NCBI RefSeq assembly: GCF_002959915.1 | Contig: NZ_PPDE01000008.1 | Coordinates: 1 to 64,000 of the forward strand | Direction of reading: 5' to 3' | From: Veillonella atypica KON | GTDB taxonomy: Bacteria; Bacillota; Negativicutes; Veillonellales; Veillonellaceae | DNA length: 64,000 nt | Part shown: one piece after another, positions 17,422 to 26,000 of the stretch | Layout of the letters: every line of letters begins with the position of its first letter | How positions within the stretch are numbered: the first letter of the stretch is position 1 | Notes under the pieces: model-generated | Database searches by the model: none | What the model was told of the DNA's origin: nothing | The model's input: only the letters and a program-made list of their open reading frames with translations | Position numbers and translations under genes: made by a program

Positions 17422-18191
17422 TGAAACTCTTTGATACACATGCACATATTAACGATAATCGTTTTGATAACGATAGAGCTGATATGTTACAAGCTTGTTT
17501 CGATGCAGGCGTTGAATACATTATGATTCCTGGTGTTGATAGACAAACTGTTGAATCAGGTGTTGCATTGGCTGAAACTGATGACCGTTTATATGCAGCT
17601 GTAGGCACACACCCTCACGAAGCAAAAGATTTTACTGATGATGACTATGAATATTTTAAAGAGTTAGCATTACACAATGATAAGGTCCGTGCTATCGGTG
17701 AAATTGGCCTAGATTATTATTATGATTTTTCTGATAGACCAACGCAAAAGAAGGTGTTTATACGTCAACTCGAGTTGGCTCGAGAGGTAGATTTGCCTAT
17801 TATCATCCATGACCGTGATGCTCATGGTGATATCATGGATATATTGCGCAACGAAGGCAAGGACAATTGGGGGATTTTTCATTGTTATTCCGGTAGTTGG
17901 GAGATGGCTAAAGAGGCTATTAAATTTGGATTCTATATATCCTTTGCTGGACCTGTTGTATTTCCAAAGTCTACGAAATTAAAAGAGGTTGCTAAACAAG
18001 TGCCACTTGACCGTATTCTTATTGAAACGGATTCTCCGTATTTAACACCACCTCCATTTAGAGGCCGTCGTAATGATCCGAGTAAAACACAATTTGTGGC
18101 TCAGGAAATTGCATCGTTACGCGGTATGGATGTAGATGAGTTTGCTTCGATTGCTTATGAAAATGGCAAACGTGTATTTGGAATAAAATAA
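17421..18191 (+). CDS. tatD: TatD-family metal-dependent DNase
   Basis: A TIM-barrel metallohydrolase. Metal ligands are visible in FDTHAHINDNRF, AIGEIGLDYYYDF, IIIHDRDA, IFHCYSGSWEMA and ILIETDSPYLTPPPFRG. TatD proteins are 3'-5' DNases/RNases, linked to DNA repair and RNA turnover. The length (256 residues) is standard. It directly overlaps metG by one base (TAATG), a common metG-tatD arrangement in Firmicutes, and is closed by a terminator. Confidence 0.95.
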   Translation: MKLFDTHAHINDNRFDNDRADMLQACFDAGVEYIMIPGVDRQTVESGVALAETDDRLYAAVGTHPHEAKDFTDDDYEYFKELALHNDKVRAIGEIGLDYYYDFSDRPTQKKVFIRQLELAREVDLPIIIHDRDAHGDIMDILRNEGKDNWGIFHCYSGSWEMAKEAIKFGFYISFAGPVVFPKSTKLKEVAKQVPLDRILIETDSPYLTPPPFRGRRNDPSKTQFVAQEIASLRGMDVDEFASIAYENGKRVFGIK

Positions 18192-18252
18192 ATACTGCTA
18201 GTTATAGGATATATGTGGACTAATTATGGTTTATACATATATCCTTGGTAGG

Positions 18253-18285
18253 ACGCGATTCTTTCGTAGAAAGGATCGCGTTTTT
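18253..18285 (+). terminator. Terminator after tatD
   Basis: CGCGATTCTTT and AAAGGATCGCG form an 11-bp stem (one G-U) with loop CGTAG, followed by TTTTT. It lies between tatD and the ppx gene. Confidence 0.9.
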
Positions 18286-18342
18286 CTATGGTATACTAAC
18301 ATATATAGTCTATATCGATTTGGGCTTACAAAGGATGATAAG

Positions 18343-19878
18343 ATGGAACGCATTGCATTTATTGACTTAGGATCGAATTCCGTTCGATTCGTTATTTATG
18401 AAATATCAGATACAGGTAGTTATCGCTTAATTTATCAGGAAAAAAATTCCATTCGCTTAAGCGAAAATATGTGGGGTAATCATAAACTGACAGAACCTGC
18501 TATGAATCGTGCTTTAGTGTCGCTACAGTCTTATGTACATATGGCAAAAGCGCTTGAGGTAAATTCTACTAAAGCTGTTGCTACAGCAGCTGTTCGATTA
18601 GCTAAAAATGGTGATGAATTTATTGAAACCGTGAAACGTGAGACCGGGCTTGATTTAGAATGTATTTCAGGAGAAGAAGAGGCTCGTTTAGGCTTTTTGG
18701 GTGTTATTAATACGATTGGTCTCAAGGATTTTGTTATTTTTGACTTAGGCGGAGCCAGTACTGAAATTACATTAGTAAGAAATCGTCAAATTGAACAGTC
18801 TGTTAGCTTACCTATTGGTGCTTTAACATTAACCGGAACCTATCAGAAGGGCGATGAGTTTACAGACAAAGAATACAATAAAATGATTAAGGCCATTAGA
18901 AAGGCCATAGAGGAACAACCTTGGCTTAAGAACACTAAAATGCCTCTGTTAGGTATTGGTGGTACTGCACGAAATATAGCCAAAATGGATCAACGTAAAT
19001 TATCATATCCTATTACTAAATTACATAACTATGAGATTCCATACCATCGCTTTACAGAATTATTGGATGAGGTTAGATCTAAACCGTTAGGGCAACGCAA
19101 AAAAATAAATGGTCTTTCATCCGAGCGAGCTGATATCATAATTGCGGGAATGAGTATCGTCTATGAATTATTTAATTATGTGAATTGTAAAACCTTAGTT
19201 GTAGGTGGTTCTGGCCTTCGAGAAGGTTTATTTTATGATTATTATGGGCATAACTATTTAGGTGGTAATCCTATTATTCCAGATATATTGATTCACTCTG
19301 CAGAAAATGTTTTATTGGAGATGACACGTCATGAGCTCGTTCATGCTAAATATATTTGCAGATTAGCTGATACATTATTTGAACAATGGTGGTCCTTGCA
19401 TAAGGGCGATAATGCGCTGCGCCGTTGTTTGCAAGTAGCATCATTATTGCATGATATTGGCAAACGTGTGAATTATTATAGTCATGCTCGACATGGTTGC
19501 TATATGCTGGTTAACAGTAATCTATACGGAATGACACATATTGAACAGGCTTTTAGTGCGTTTCTCGTTATGAATTCGCATGGTTTAACACCTAAGGAAT
19601 ATAAAAACTTCTTGTACGGTAAACTACTGGATGATGAGCAGCGTTCGATAGGGCAAAAGTTGTCAATTATTCTAGCTATTGCTGAGGCTCTTGATGAAAG
19701 TCATGAACAGCTGGTTATGAATTTAGATAGTCGAATTAGTCCAGATGAGGTGCGTTTGATTATACAGTATCCAAAGCATCTAGATATTGATATAACAAAA
19801 GGGGCTGTTGAAAAATTAGTGAAGCCTTTTAAAAAGGAATTTAAACGTCAGTTAGAAATTGAGTGGTCCCCTCAGTAG
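18343..19878 (+). CDS. ppx: Exopolyphosphatase (Ppx/GppA) with C-terminal HD domain
   Basis: This 511-residue enzyme likely shortens polyphosphate or removes phosphate from pppGpp. The ASKHA-fold N-terminal half has IAFIDLGSNSVRFVIYE, the catalytic-glutamate region ISGEEEARLGF and DLGGASTEITLV. The C-terminal half has an intact HD-type segment, SLLHDIGKRVNYYSHARHG (about 368-388). The ATG at 18343 fits the family N-terminus; the upstream in-frame sequence covers the tatD terminator and is not coding. It is followed by a diverged paralog and ppk1, so polyphosphate is the most likely substrate. Confidence 0.93.
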   Translation: MERIAFIDLGSNSVRFVIYEISDTGSYRLIYQEKNSIRLSENMWGNHKLTEPAMNRALVSLQSYVHMAKALEVNSTKAVATAAVRLAKNGDEFIETVKRETGLDLECISGEEEARLGFLGVINTIGLKDFVIFDLGGASTEITLVRNRQIEQSVSLPIGALTLTGTYQKGDEFTDKEYNKMIKAIRKAIEEQPWLKNTKMPLLGIGGTARNIAKMDQRKLSYPITKLHNYEIPYHRFTELLDEVRSKPLGQRKKINGLSSERADIIIAGMSIVYELFNYVNCKTLVVGGSGLREGLFYDYYGHNYLGGNPIIPDILIHSAENVLLEMTRHELVHAKYICRLADTLFEQWWSLHKGDNALRRCLQVASLLHDIGKRVNYYSHARHGCYMLVNSNLYGMTHIEQAFSAFLVMNSHGLTPKEYKNFLYGKLLDDEQRSIGQKLSIILAIAEALDESHEQLVMNLDSRISPDEVRLIIQYPKHLDIDITKGAVEKLVKPFKKEFKRQLEIEWSPQ

Positions 19879-19887
19879 GAGGTAGGT

Positions 19888-21438
19888 ATGACATTATCAA
19901 AAGTGCTCAGATATGCTATTTTACATGTTGGGTCTAGTAGCATGAGCATTACAATATTAGAATACAAAAGTATTGATGATGTACGTGTCATCGATTATGC
20001 AGCTCGAGAAGTGACCTTTGGAGAAGAATTATTTCAAACTTCACGTCTTAGCTTTAAAACGATTGAAGAGATTTGTGACATTCTTAAGGGCTATAAACAA
20101 TTAATGGCTGATTATGGTGTGTCTAGATGCCGTTTATATGGCACTACCGTAATTCGGGAGGCCACTAATAGAAGAGCTATACTGGATCAGATTTTTATAC
20201 AAACTGGCATGCGTGTTGAAGTGATAGATATGCCTAAAGAGGTATATTTTAAGTACGCTCTTGTATATTACGAAATGATGTACCATCATAAGGCGACAGA
20301 TGAGGATACAGCTTGTCTCTTTGCAGATGTTACATCTGGAGGGGTTGGTCTAACAGCTTGGAGAGGAGCATCTTTGTTATTCCAACAAAACATGCATAGT
20401 GGTTCTCTCCGTGTTATGGAGTCTTTTAACAGAAATCAAAGGGCTTCTATATCGTTTAGCACTGCTATTACAGAATATTTGCATCGTATGATTAGTCCAT
20501 TGCGAGAAGAATTGCAATTATTTAATATTAAGAATGTCATATTTTCCGGTGATGAAGCACGTTTAATCTTACAATTGATGGGATATAGTGATAGTGAACC
20601 TATTACAACAATTAACCCACAGCAATTTAAAGAGCTAGTAGACTCCTTTGATGGTATTACGGCTACCAAATTGATGAATCGGTATAAGATACCGGAATTT
20701 AAAGCTAATATTCTTATGCCTACAATGATTTTGTTTGCAGAAATCATTAATGCGATTCAACCAGAGTCTTTAATATTTAGTAGTTATTCTTTTTCACAAG
20801 GTATTAGTTGGTTTTACGGTGTAGAATCTGAAAATCATCCGTATATGTATCAGTTACGTGAGCAAAATGCTGACTTAGCACGTGCTATAGCGACTCGTTA
20901 TCACACGGATTCTATACATGATAGGGAGGTTGAACGTTTTAGTTTAGCCTTTTGTAATGCATTGCGTCATAAAGGCTTGCCAGAGCGGTGGGGATATTTG
21001 TGTCGCATAGCGGCAATCTTGTGTTCTGTTGGTAAATTTGTAAGCCTTAGAAATCATGGCGAACATGCGTATCATATCGTCATGGGAACTGATATATTTG
21101 GACTTTCAGAGGAAGAAAAACAAGTAGTTGCGAATGTAGTGTATTACCACTATAAAGGGACACCTTCAGATGATGATGATTGCTTTAGAGTGCTAACAGA
21201 ATTACAAAAAATACAAGTTACAAAGCTTGTTGCTATCGTCCGTATAGCCTGTTCATTAGATGCGGGAAGTAATCAAAAAATAGACGAGATACGATTAGAA
21301 GAGAAGGATAAAGAATTAATTGTTCACGTACGGACAAAGGAAAATATTTCTCTTGAATGGTGGACGTTTAATCGAGATTCTATCTATTTTAGCGAAATAT
21401 TTGGTATGGAAATTTCCTTGACCATAGGGGGTGTATAA
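19888..21438 (+). CDS. Diverged Ppx/GppA-HD paralog, probably catalytically inactive
   Basis: This 516-residue protein has the length and layout of its upstream neighbour but has lost its signatures. DLGSNS is replaced by HVGSSSMS, the GEEEAR region by MPKEVYFKY, DLGGASTE by DVTSGGVGLT, and the LLHDIGK motif of the HD domain by ILCSVGK. Segments such as LRYAILHVGSS, LYGTTVIREATNR and SFSQGISWFYGVE keep the family's order. It lies between ppx and ppk1, so a structural or regulatory partner of polyphosphate metabolism is inferred. GGAGG precedes its ATG, nine bases after ppx. Confidence 0.85.
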   Translation: MTLSKVLRYAILHVGSSSMSITILEYKSIDDVRVIDYAAREVTFGEELFQTSRLSFKTIEEICDILKGYKQLMADYGVSRCRLYGTTVIREATNRRAILDQIFIQTGMRVEVIDMPKEVYFKYALVYYEMMYHHKATDEDTACLFADVTSGGVGLTAWRGASLLFQQNMHSGSLRVMESFNRNQRASISFSTAITEYLHRMISPLREELQLFNIKNVIFSGDEARLILQLMGYSDSEPITTINPQQFKELVDSFDGITATKLMNRYKIPEFKANILMPTMILFAEIINAIQPESLIFSSYSFSQGISWFYGVESENHPYMYQLREQNADLARAIATRYHTDSIHDREVERFSLAFCNALRHKGLPERWGYLCRIAAILCSVGKFVSLRNHGEHAYHIVMGTDIFGLSEEEKQVVANVVYYHYKGTPSDDDDCFRVLTELQKIQVTKLVAIVRIACSLDAGSNQKIDEIRLEEKDKELIVHVRTKENISLEWWTFNRDSIYFSEIFGMEISLTIGGV

Positions 21439-21439
21439 G

Positions 21440-23557
21440 TTGTTTACAAGTCCAAAGTACTATTTTAACCGTGAATTATCCTGGTTAAAGTTTAACCAAC
21501 GGGTTGTATTAGAAGCGATGGATACGAGCAATCCCTTAATGGAGCGTTTACGCTTTATCGCTATTGCCAGTTCTAATTTAGACGAATTTTTTATGATACG
21601 CGTAGCGGGATTACGTCATCAAGCTATGAATGGTATTGTTAAATATGATGCTGCTCATATGGATGCCAAGGCACAGCTCAAAGCTATCGATGAATCTGTA
21701 CAACGTTTAGTTTCGTTACAATATACATATTTACATCGCGTTTTAGCAGATTTAAAGGAAAAAGGGTTTAGTTTTTTTCATCCTGAAGAGTTAGATGTAA
21801 AGACAAAGGCCTGGTTACGTCATTATTTTGAGGAACAAATCTATCCTGTGGTCACTCCATTGGCCGTTGACTCAGGACATCCATTTCCTTTTTTAGCTAA
21901 TAATACGATTAATGCTATTGTTCGCATCTTTCAAGTCCAACCTGATGGTACAAAGGATTATAAAATTGCAATTTTGCCAATACCATCAGTATTAGATCGA
22001 ATTATAGAAGTACCATCTTCATCGAACAAGGAACATAGATTTGTCTATTTAGAGGATGTAATTAGTTATTATGCAATCCAGTTCTTCCAAGGTTATGGCA
22101 TAGAAGAGGCCATGATTTTCCGCTTGACTCGTGATGCGGATTTGGAAATCGATGAAGAAGACGCAAAGGATTTATTGACAGAGGTAGAAGCTTCTTTACG
22201 GCGTAGACGCCGTGGTGATGCGGTTCGCTTAGAGGTTGTTGGAGCTGGTTCTTCTGAATTGTTGCGTACCGTATTGGCAAGTGTAGAACTTGAAGAAAAA
22301 GATGTATACCATATAGATGGTCATTTAGATTGTCGTATGTATTTCGATTTTTCAAATTACCCTGGGTATGATAATCTGCGCTATAAACCATTTGAGCCTA
22401 AAATACCAAGCGATTTAATTGGATTCGAAGGAGAAAATTTACTCGATGTGATTCGTAATAGAGATATATTTGTACATCATCCTTTTGAATCCTTTAGTGT
22501 GGTTGAACAATTTGTAGCACAAGCTGCGGTAGATCCAAATGTCTTGGCTATAAAACAAACCTTGTATCGCGTTAGTGGAGAATCACCCATTATTGCGTCT
22601 CTTGTAAAAGCAGCGGACAATGGTAAGCAAGTTACTGTTTTGATGGAAGTAAAGGCCCGTTTTGATGAAGAGCATAATATTACTATGGCTCGTAGATTAG
22701 AAAAGGCGGGGTGTCATGTTATTTATGGATTAAAGGGGTTAAAAACCCATTCTAAGATTACAATGGTAGTTCGCCGTGAAGAAGATGGTATACGCCGTTA
22801 TGTGCATTTAGCAACGGGGAATTATAATGGTAAAACGGCGCGTATATATACGGATTGTGGTATTTTTACATGCAATGATGAATATGGTGATGATGCATCT
22901 CGCTTCTTCAATCTAATTTCAGGTTATTCGGACCCACCGATTTGGAATAAGTTTATCGTAGCACCATTAAATTTGAGAGAGCGAATTATGGATCTTATAG
23001 ATGAAGAAATTGAATGTGCTAAACGTGGTGAAGATGCATATATTATTGCCAAAATGAATTCCTTACTGGATAAAAAAGTCATTGCCAAATTATATGAGGC
23101 CTCTGCTAATGGTGTGCGTATTGATTTGATTGTACGGGGGATTTGTACGCTTAGACCTGGCATTGCAGGTGTTAGTGATAATATTACGGTACGTTCCATA
23201 GTTGGACGTTTCTTAGAGCATCATAGATTGTTCTATTTCCGAAGTGGAGGCAATGAAAAAATCTTTCTTTCTAGTGCGGACTGGATGCCTCGCAATTTAA
23301 ATGAACGGGTTGAATTGATGATTCCTATTGAGGATAAACGTCATAAAGCAAGAATTAAAGGTATTCTAGATTTATATTTAGTAGATACATTAAAAGCACA
23401 TCTTATGAGAGCCGATGGTTCTTATTATAAGGTTTCTAATATAGAGGGGACGTTATCTGCACAAGAAGAATTAATGGAGGCTGCTAACACACAAGATAGT
23501 AGGGAGCAAATGACAGTCATAGAACGATTTAAGCCAATGTTTAAGATGAAAGAATGA
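21440..23557 (+). CDS. ppk1: Polyphosphate kinase Ppk1
   Basis: Ppk1 makes inorganic polyphosphate from ATP. The protein starts YYFNRELSWLKFNQRV, the usual N-terminus, and holds SSNLDEFFMIRVAG, DPNVLAIKQTLYRVSG, YVHLATGNYNGKTARIYTD (with the phospho-accepting His) and RFLEHHRLFYF (second His). At ~705 residues it is full length. A TTG start at 21440 is preferred to the GTG at 21431, because AGGGGG lies 9 bases upstream of it. Ppk and Ppx genes side by side imply coupled synthesis and breakdown. Confidence 0.96.
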   Translation: MFTSPKYYFNRELSWLKFNQRVVLEAMDTSNPLMERLRFIAIASSNLDEFFMIRVAGLRHQAMNGIVKYDAAHMDAKAQLKAIDESVQRLVSLQYTYLHRVLADLKEKGFSFFHPEELDVKTKAWLRHYFEEQIYPVVTPLAVDSGHPFPFLANNTINAIVRIFQVQPDGTKDYKIAILPIPSVLDRIIEVPSSSNKEHRFVYLEDVISYYAIQFFQGYGIEEAMIFRLTRDADLEIDEEDAKDLLTEVEASLRRRRRGDAVRLEVVGAGSSELLRTVLASVELEEKDVYHIDGHLDCRMYFDFSNYPGYDNLRYKPFEPKIPSDLIGFEGENLLDVIRNRDIFVHHPFESFSVVEQFVAQAAVDPNVLAIKQTLYRVSGESPIIASLVKAADNGKQVTVLMEVKARFDEEHNITMARRLEKAGCHVIYGLKGLKTHSKITMVVRREEDGIRRYVHLATGNYNGKTARIYTDCGIFTCNDEYGDDASRFFNLISGYSDPPIWNKFIVAPLNLRERIMDLIDEEIECAKRGEDAYIIAKMNSLLDKKVIAKLYEASANGVRIDLIVRGICTLRPGIAGVSDNITVRSIVGRFLEHHRLFYFRSGGNEKIFLSSADWMPRNLNERVELMIPIEDKRHKARIKGILDLYLVDTLKAHLMRADGSYYKVSNIEGTLSAQEELMEAANTQDSREQMTVIERFKPMFKMKE

Positions 23558-23917
23558 TGAAACTTCAAAACGCTGTTATATAGATGTATAAATATAGATT
23601 ATAAATACCCAATTTACGTATGTTTTAGTCGTTTTATTTATTGTAATATGAAATGTAAATGAAAATTTAGAACTTTAATATATTTTGTGGTAACAATAGA
23701 AAAACTCATAAATATTCATTGTCGAAATAATATATACATCATATACTATATATTGTAGTAGTATCTTATATACCTCTACAATTTTGCTTATGTAGTATGT
23801 TATCGAAAAACCTAGATATGTATTTATACAGTGGACAAAGTGTAAAAAAACAAAAGATTAAAAATAAGAAAAACTATATATTATGAGGGTTTATCAACGA
23901 TTGTTAACCTTGTGTGT
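23558..23917. other. AT-rich intergenic stretch without visible gene
   Basis: About 360 bases between ppk1 and the promoter of the next gene. Very AT-rich, with many stops in all frames. No good hairpin-plus-T terminator was found for ppk1, and no RNA gene or clear repeat. A weak dyad (GGTTTATCAAC..GTTAACC, about 23889-23910) precedes the promoter. Confidence 0.6.
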
Positions 23918-23947
23918 TTGACAGGTTATATCTAACTGTAGTAGAAT
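23918..23947 (+). promoter_or_regulatory. Promoter of the G5/3D-domain gene
   Basis: A perfect -35 TTGACA at 23918-23923 and TAGAAT at 23942-23947 are 18 bases apart. The ATG follows 26 bases further, with AGGAGG in between. This is one of the clearest promoters in the window. Confidence 0.8.
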
Positions 23948-23973
23948 ATGATTGTTACAGGAGGTATTTCGTA

Positions 23974-24945
23974 ATGAGAATTCAAAAGACGCACAAGCGA
24001 TATATATCGTCTGTGGTTGCTGGATTGATGGTAACTGCAATAACCTTGACTGGTTTTTCTTACAACGATAAAACTGTTACAGTCATGGCTGATGGTGCAG
24101 CTCATACTGTTAAAACACATTTAAATTCGAATGAAGGTATCGTGCGTAACGCAGGTATTAAATTAAATCCGAAAGATAAAGTAATTAGCGATTCTAATTC
24201 TGTACAAGAAGGGACAACACTTACAGTAGTAAGAGCATTCCCAGTATCTGTTACAGTAAATGGAAAAACTAGAACTGTTTATACTACACAAACTACAGCC
24301 GAGGATTTAGCAGAAGAATTAGGCTTTAAAGCTCCTAATTATACCACTGCAGCTAGTGGTGCTATTCAAGCTGGTAGTACTGTGAATATTGTACGTGTTA
24401 CAAGCCGTGCAGTGAATACTGTGGATCAAGAAATCCCAGTTCAAGTTATTCGTCAAAAAGATGACACAATGGCTCAAGGTGAAGAAGAAGTTGTTCAAGT
24501 TGGTCAACCGGGCACTGAACGCGTTCAGGTTGAGACATTATATAATAATGGCACCGCTATTAGAACGAATGAATTGTCTAAGTCTGTAATGACCAATATG
24601 GTACCTACAATTATTAAAGAAGGTACTCGTGAAGTAACGACATCCCGTAATGTATCTGGCCGTGCATCTCGTTCCATCGTTATGGAAGCATCTGCTTATT
24701 TAGCAGGTGATGGCGACGGTGCTGGTATTACTGCTACAGGCATTCCTGCAGTACGCGGTGTAGTTGCTGTTGACCCTGATGTGATTCCATTAGGTACGCG
24801 CTTATTTATTCCAGGCTATGGTGAGGCCGTAGCAGCTGATACAGGCGGTGCTATCGTAGGAAATCGTATTGACCTTGTTATGGACTCCTATGGTGAAGCC
24901 ATGGACTTTGGTCGACGTGATGTAACAGTTTACGTACTCGATTAA
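23974..24945 (+). CDS. Exported wall protein with DUF348, G5 and 3D domains
   Basis: This 323-residue protein has an N-terminal membrane anchor or signal (YISSVVAGLMVTAITLTGF). Two DUF348-like repeats follow (TVTVMADGAAHTVKTHLNS; SVTVNGKTRTVYTTQTTAEDLAEELG), then a G5 domain (about 175-230) and a C-terminal 3D domain (VDPDVIPLGTRLFIPGYG, AADTGGAIVGNRIDL). This is the architecture of B. subtilis YabE/YocH-like and Rpf-like wall proteins. It probably cuts or remodels peptidoglycan. The ATG at 23974 has AGGAGG at 9 bases. The 3D domain is close to that at 5044-5649. Confidence 0.9.
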   Translation: MRIQKTHKRYISSVVAGLMVTAITLTGFSYNDKTVTVMADGAAHTVKTHLNSNEGIVRNAGIKLNPKDKVISDSNSVQEGTTLTVVRAFPVSVTVNGKTRTVYTTQTTAEDLAEELGFKAPNYTTAASGAIQAGSTVNIVRVTSRAVNTVDQEIPVQVIRQKDDTMAQGEEEVVQVGQPGTERVQVETLYNNGTAIRTNELSKSVMTNMVPTIIKEGTREVTTSRNVSGRASRSIVMEASAYLAGDGDGAGITATGIPAVRGVVAVDPDVIPLGTRLFIPGYGEAVAADTGGAIVGNRIDLVMDSYGEAMDFGRRDVTVYVLD

Positions 24946-24963
24946 TTCATATTAATAATAAAT

Positions 24964-24991
24964 GGAGATATCCAAGTGATATCTCCTTTTT
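24964..24991 (+). terminator. Terminator after the G5/3D gene
   Basis: GGAGATATC and GATATCTCC form a 9-bp stem with loop CAAGT, followed by TTTTT. Confidence 0.9.
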
Positions 24992-25010
24992 GTATAATTA
25001 ACCTAATGAG

Positions 25011-25053
25011 AAAAGGACGATAGTTTCCAACGAGGAAATGTATCGTCCTTTTA
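25011..25053 (-). terminator. Terminator of the metE-like/msrAB unit
   Basis: AAAAGGACGATA and TATCGTCCTTTT pair (12 bp), with an inner TTTCC/GGAAA stem. The T-run on the minus strand follows the msrAB stop at 25065. It could also stop plus-strand read-through. Confidence 0.8.
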
Positions 25054-25064
25054 TTGTATAGATA

Positions 25065-26000
25065 TTAGTCGATATAAGGAATTAGGTATTCATACTTTGT
25101 TCCTAATAATTCATTTTTAGGTATAAATTTGAGCGCAGATCCATTGATACAATACCGTAATGATCCATTAGGTCCATCTTCAAAAACATGACCTAGGTGT
25201 GCATTTCCGATTCGACTACGCACTTCAATACGTTGCATACTATGGGAGTCATCTTTGTAATACCGAATAACATCCTTTGCTATTGGTTTTGTAAAACTTG
25301 GCCAACCACAGTGTGACTCGAATTTACGCGATGATCCGAATAGTGGTTCACCCGTTGTAATATCTACATAGAGTCCAGATTTAAACTCATCAGTCAATTC
25401 ATGACTAAATGGTGCATCTGTAGCAGCATTTTGAGTCACTTCAAACTCTTGCGGTGATAAAGTTTGCAAGTCTTTTTCGGTCGGTTTGTTATAGGCGCTA
25501 TCGTCTATAAGTGGCTCTTGGGATAGGCCGAGAGGAATGTGACAATAACCATTAGGGTTTTTGTCTAAATAATCTTGATGATATTCTTCTGCAGAGTAAT
25601 AGTTATCAAGTGGTAATACTTCGATGGCGAAGGGCTTGCTTTCAAAGGATTGAGCACGTGCTAATGTAGTCTCGATAATTGCTTTATCAGCACTATCTGT
25701 ATAGTATATACCTGTCCGATACTGAACTCCTTCATCCCCACCTTGTTTATTGATGCTAAATGGATCGATAGCACGCAAGAAATACTGAATTAAATGATCT
25801 AATGATAATATATCGGTATCATAGATTACTTTTAGTGCTTCTACATGGCCACTGTCATGACATACATCTTCATAACTTGGGTTGGTAGTAGGGCCGTTGG
25901 CATAGCCCACCTCAGTCGATACTATACCATGAATTTGGCGAATATAACCTTGTAATCCCCAGAAACAACCACCACCTAAGTATATTGTGCGCTCTGTCAT
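25065..26000 (-). CDS. msrAB: Fused peptide methionine sulfoxide reductase MsrA/MsrB
   Basis: This enzyme repairs oxidised methionine. The N-terminal MsrA domain has YLGGGCFWGLQG with the catalytic Cys and GYCHIPLG, and reduces the S-sulfoxide. The C-terminal MsrB domain (about 170-311) has FESHCGWPSFTKPI, RIGNAHLGHVFEDGP and RYCINGSAL with the catalytic Cys, and reduces the R form. The zinc-binding CxxC pairs of many MsrB proteins are absent. The length (311) fits the fused family. The ATG sits directly against the stop of the MetE-like gene, so the two form one transcript linked by methionine. Confidence 0.96.
   Translation of the reverse strand: MTERTIYLGGGCFWGLQGYIRQIHGIVSTEVGYANGPTTNPSYEDVCHDSGHVEALKVIYDTDILSLDHLIQYFLRAIDPFSINKQGGDEGVQYRTGIYYTDSADKAIIETTLARAQSFESKPFAIEVLPLDNYYSAEEYHQDYLDKNPNGYCHIPLGLSQEPLIDDSAYNKPTEKDLQTLSPQEFEVTQNAATDAPFSHELTDEFKSGLYVDITTGEPLFGSSRKFESHCGWPSFTKPIAKDVIRYYKDDSHSMQRIEVRSRIGNAHLGHVFEDGPNGSLRYCINGSALKFIPKNELLGTKYEYLIPYID

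Noticed and set aside
23880-23912. DnaA box or origin element (TTATCAAC)
   Set aside because: Single weak match, no cluster of boxes, no dnaA or dnaN gene nearby.
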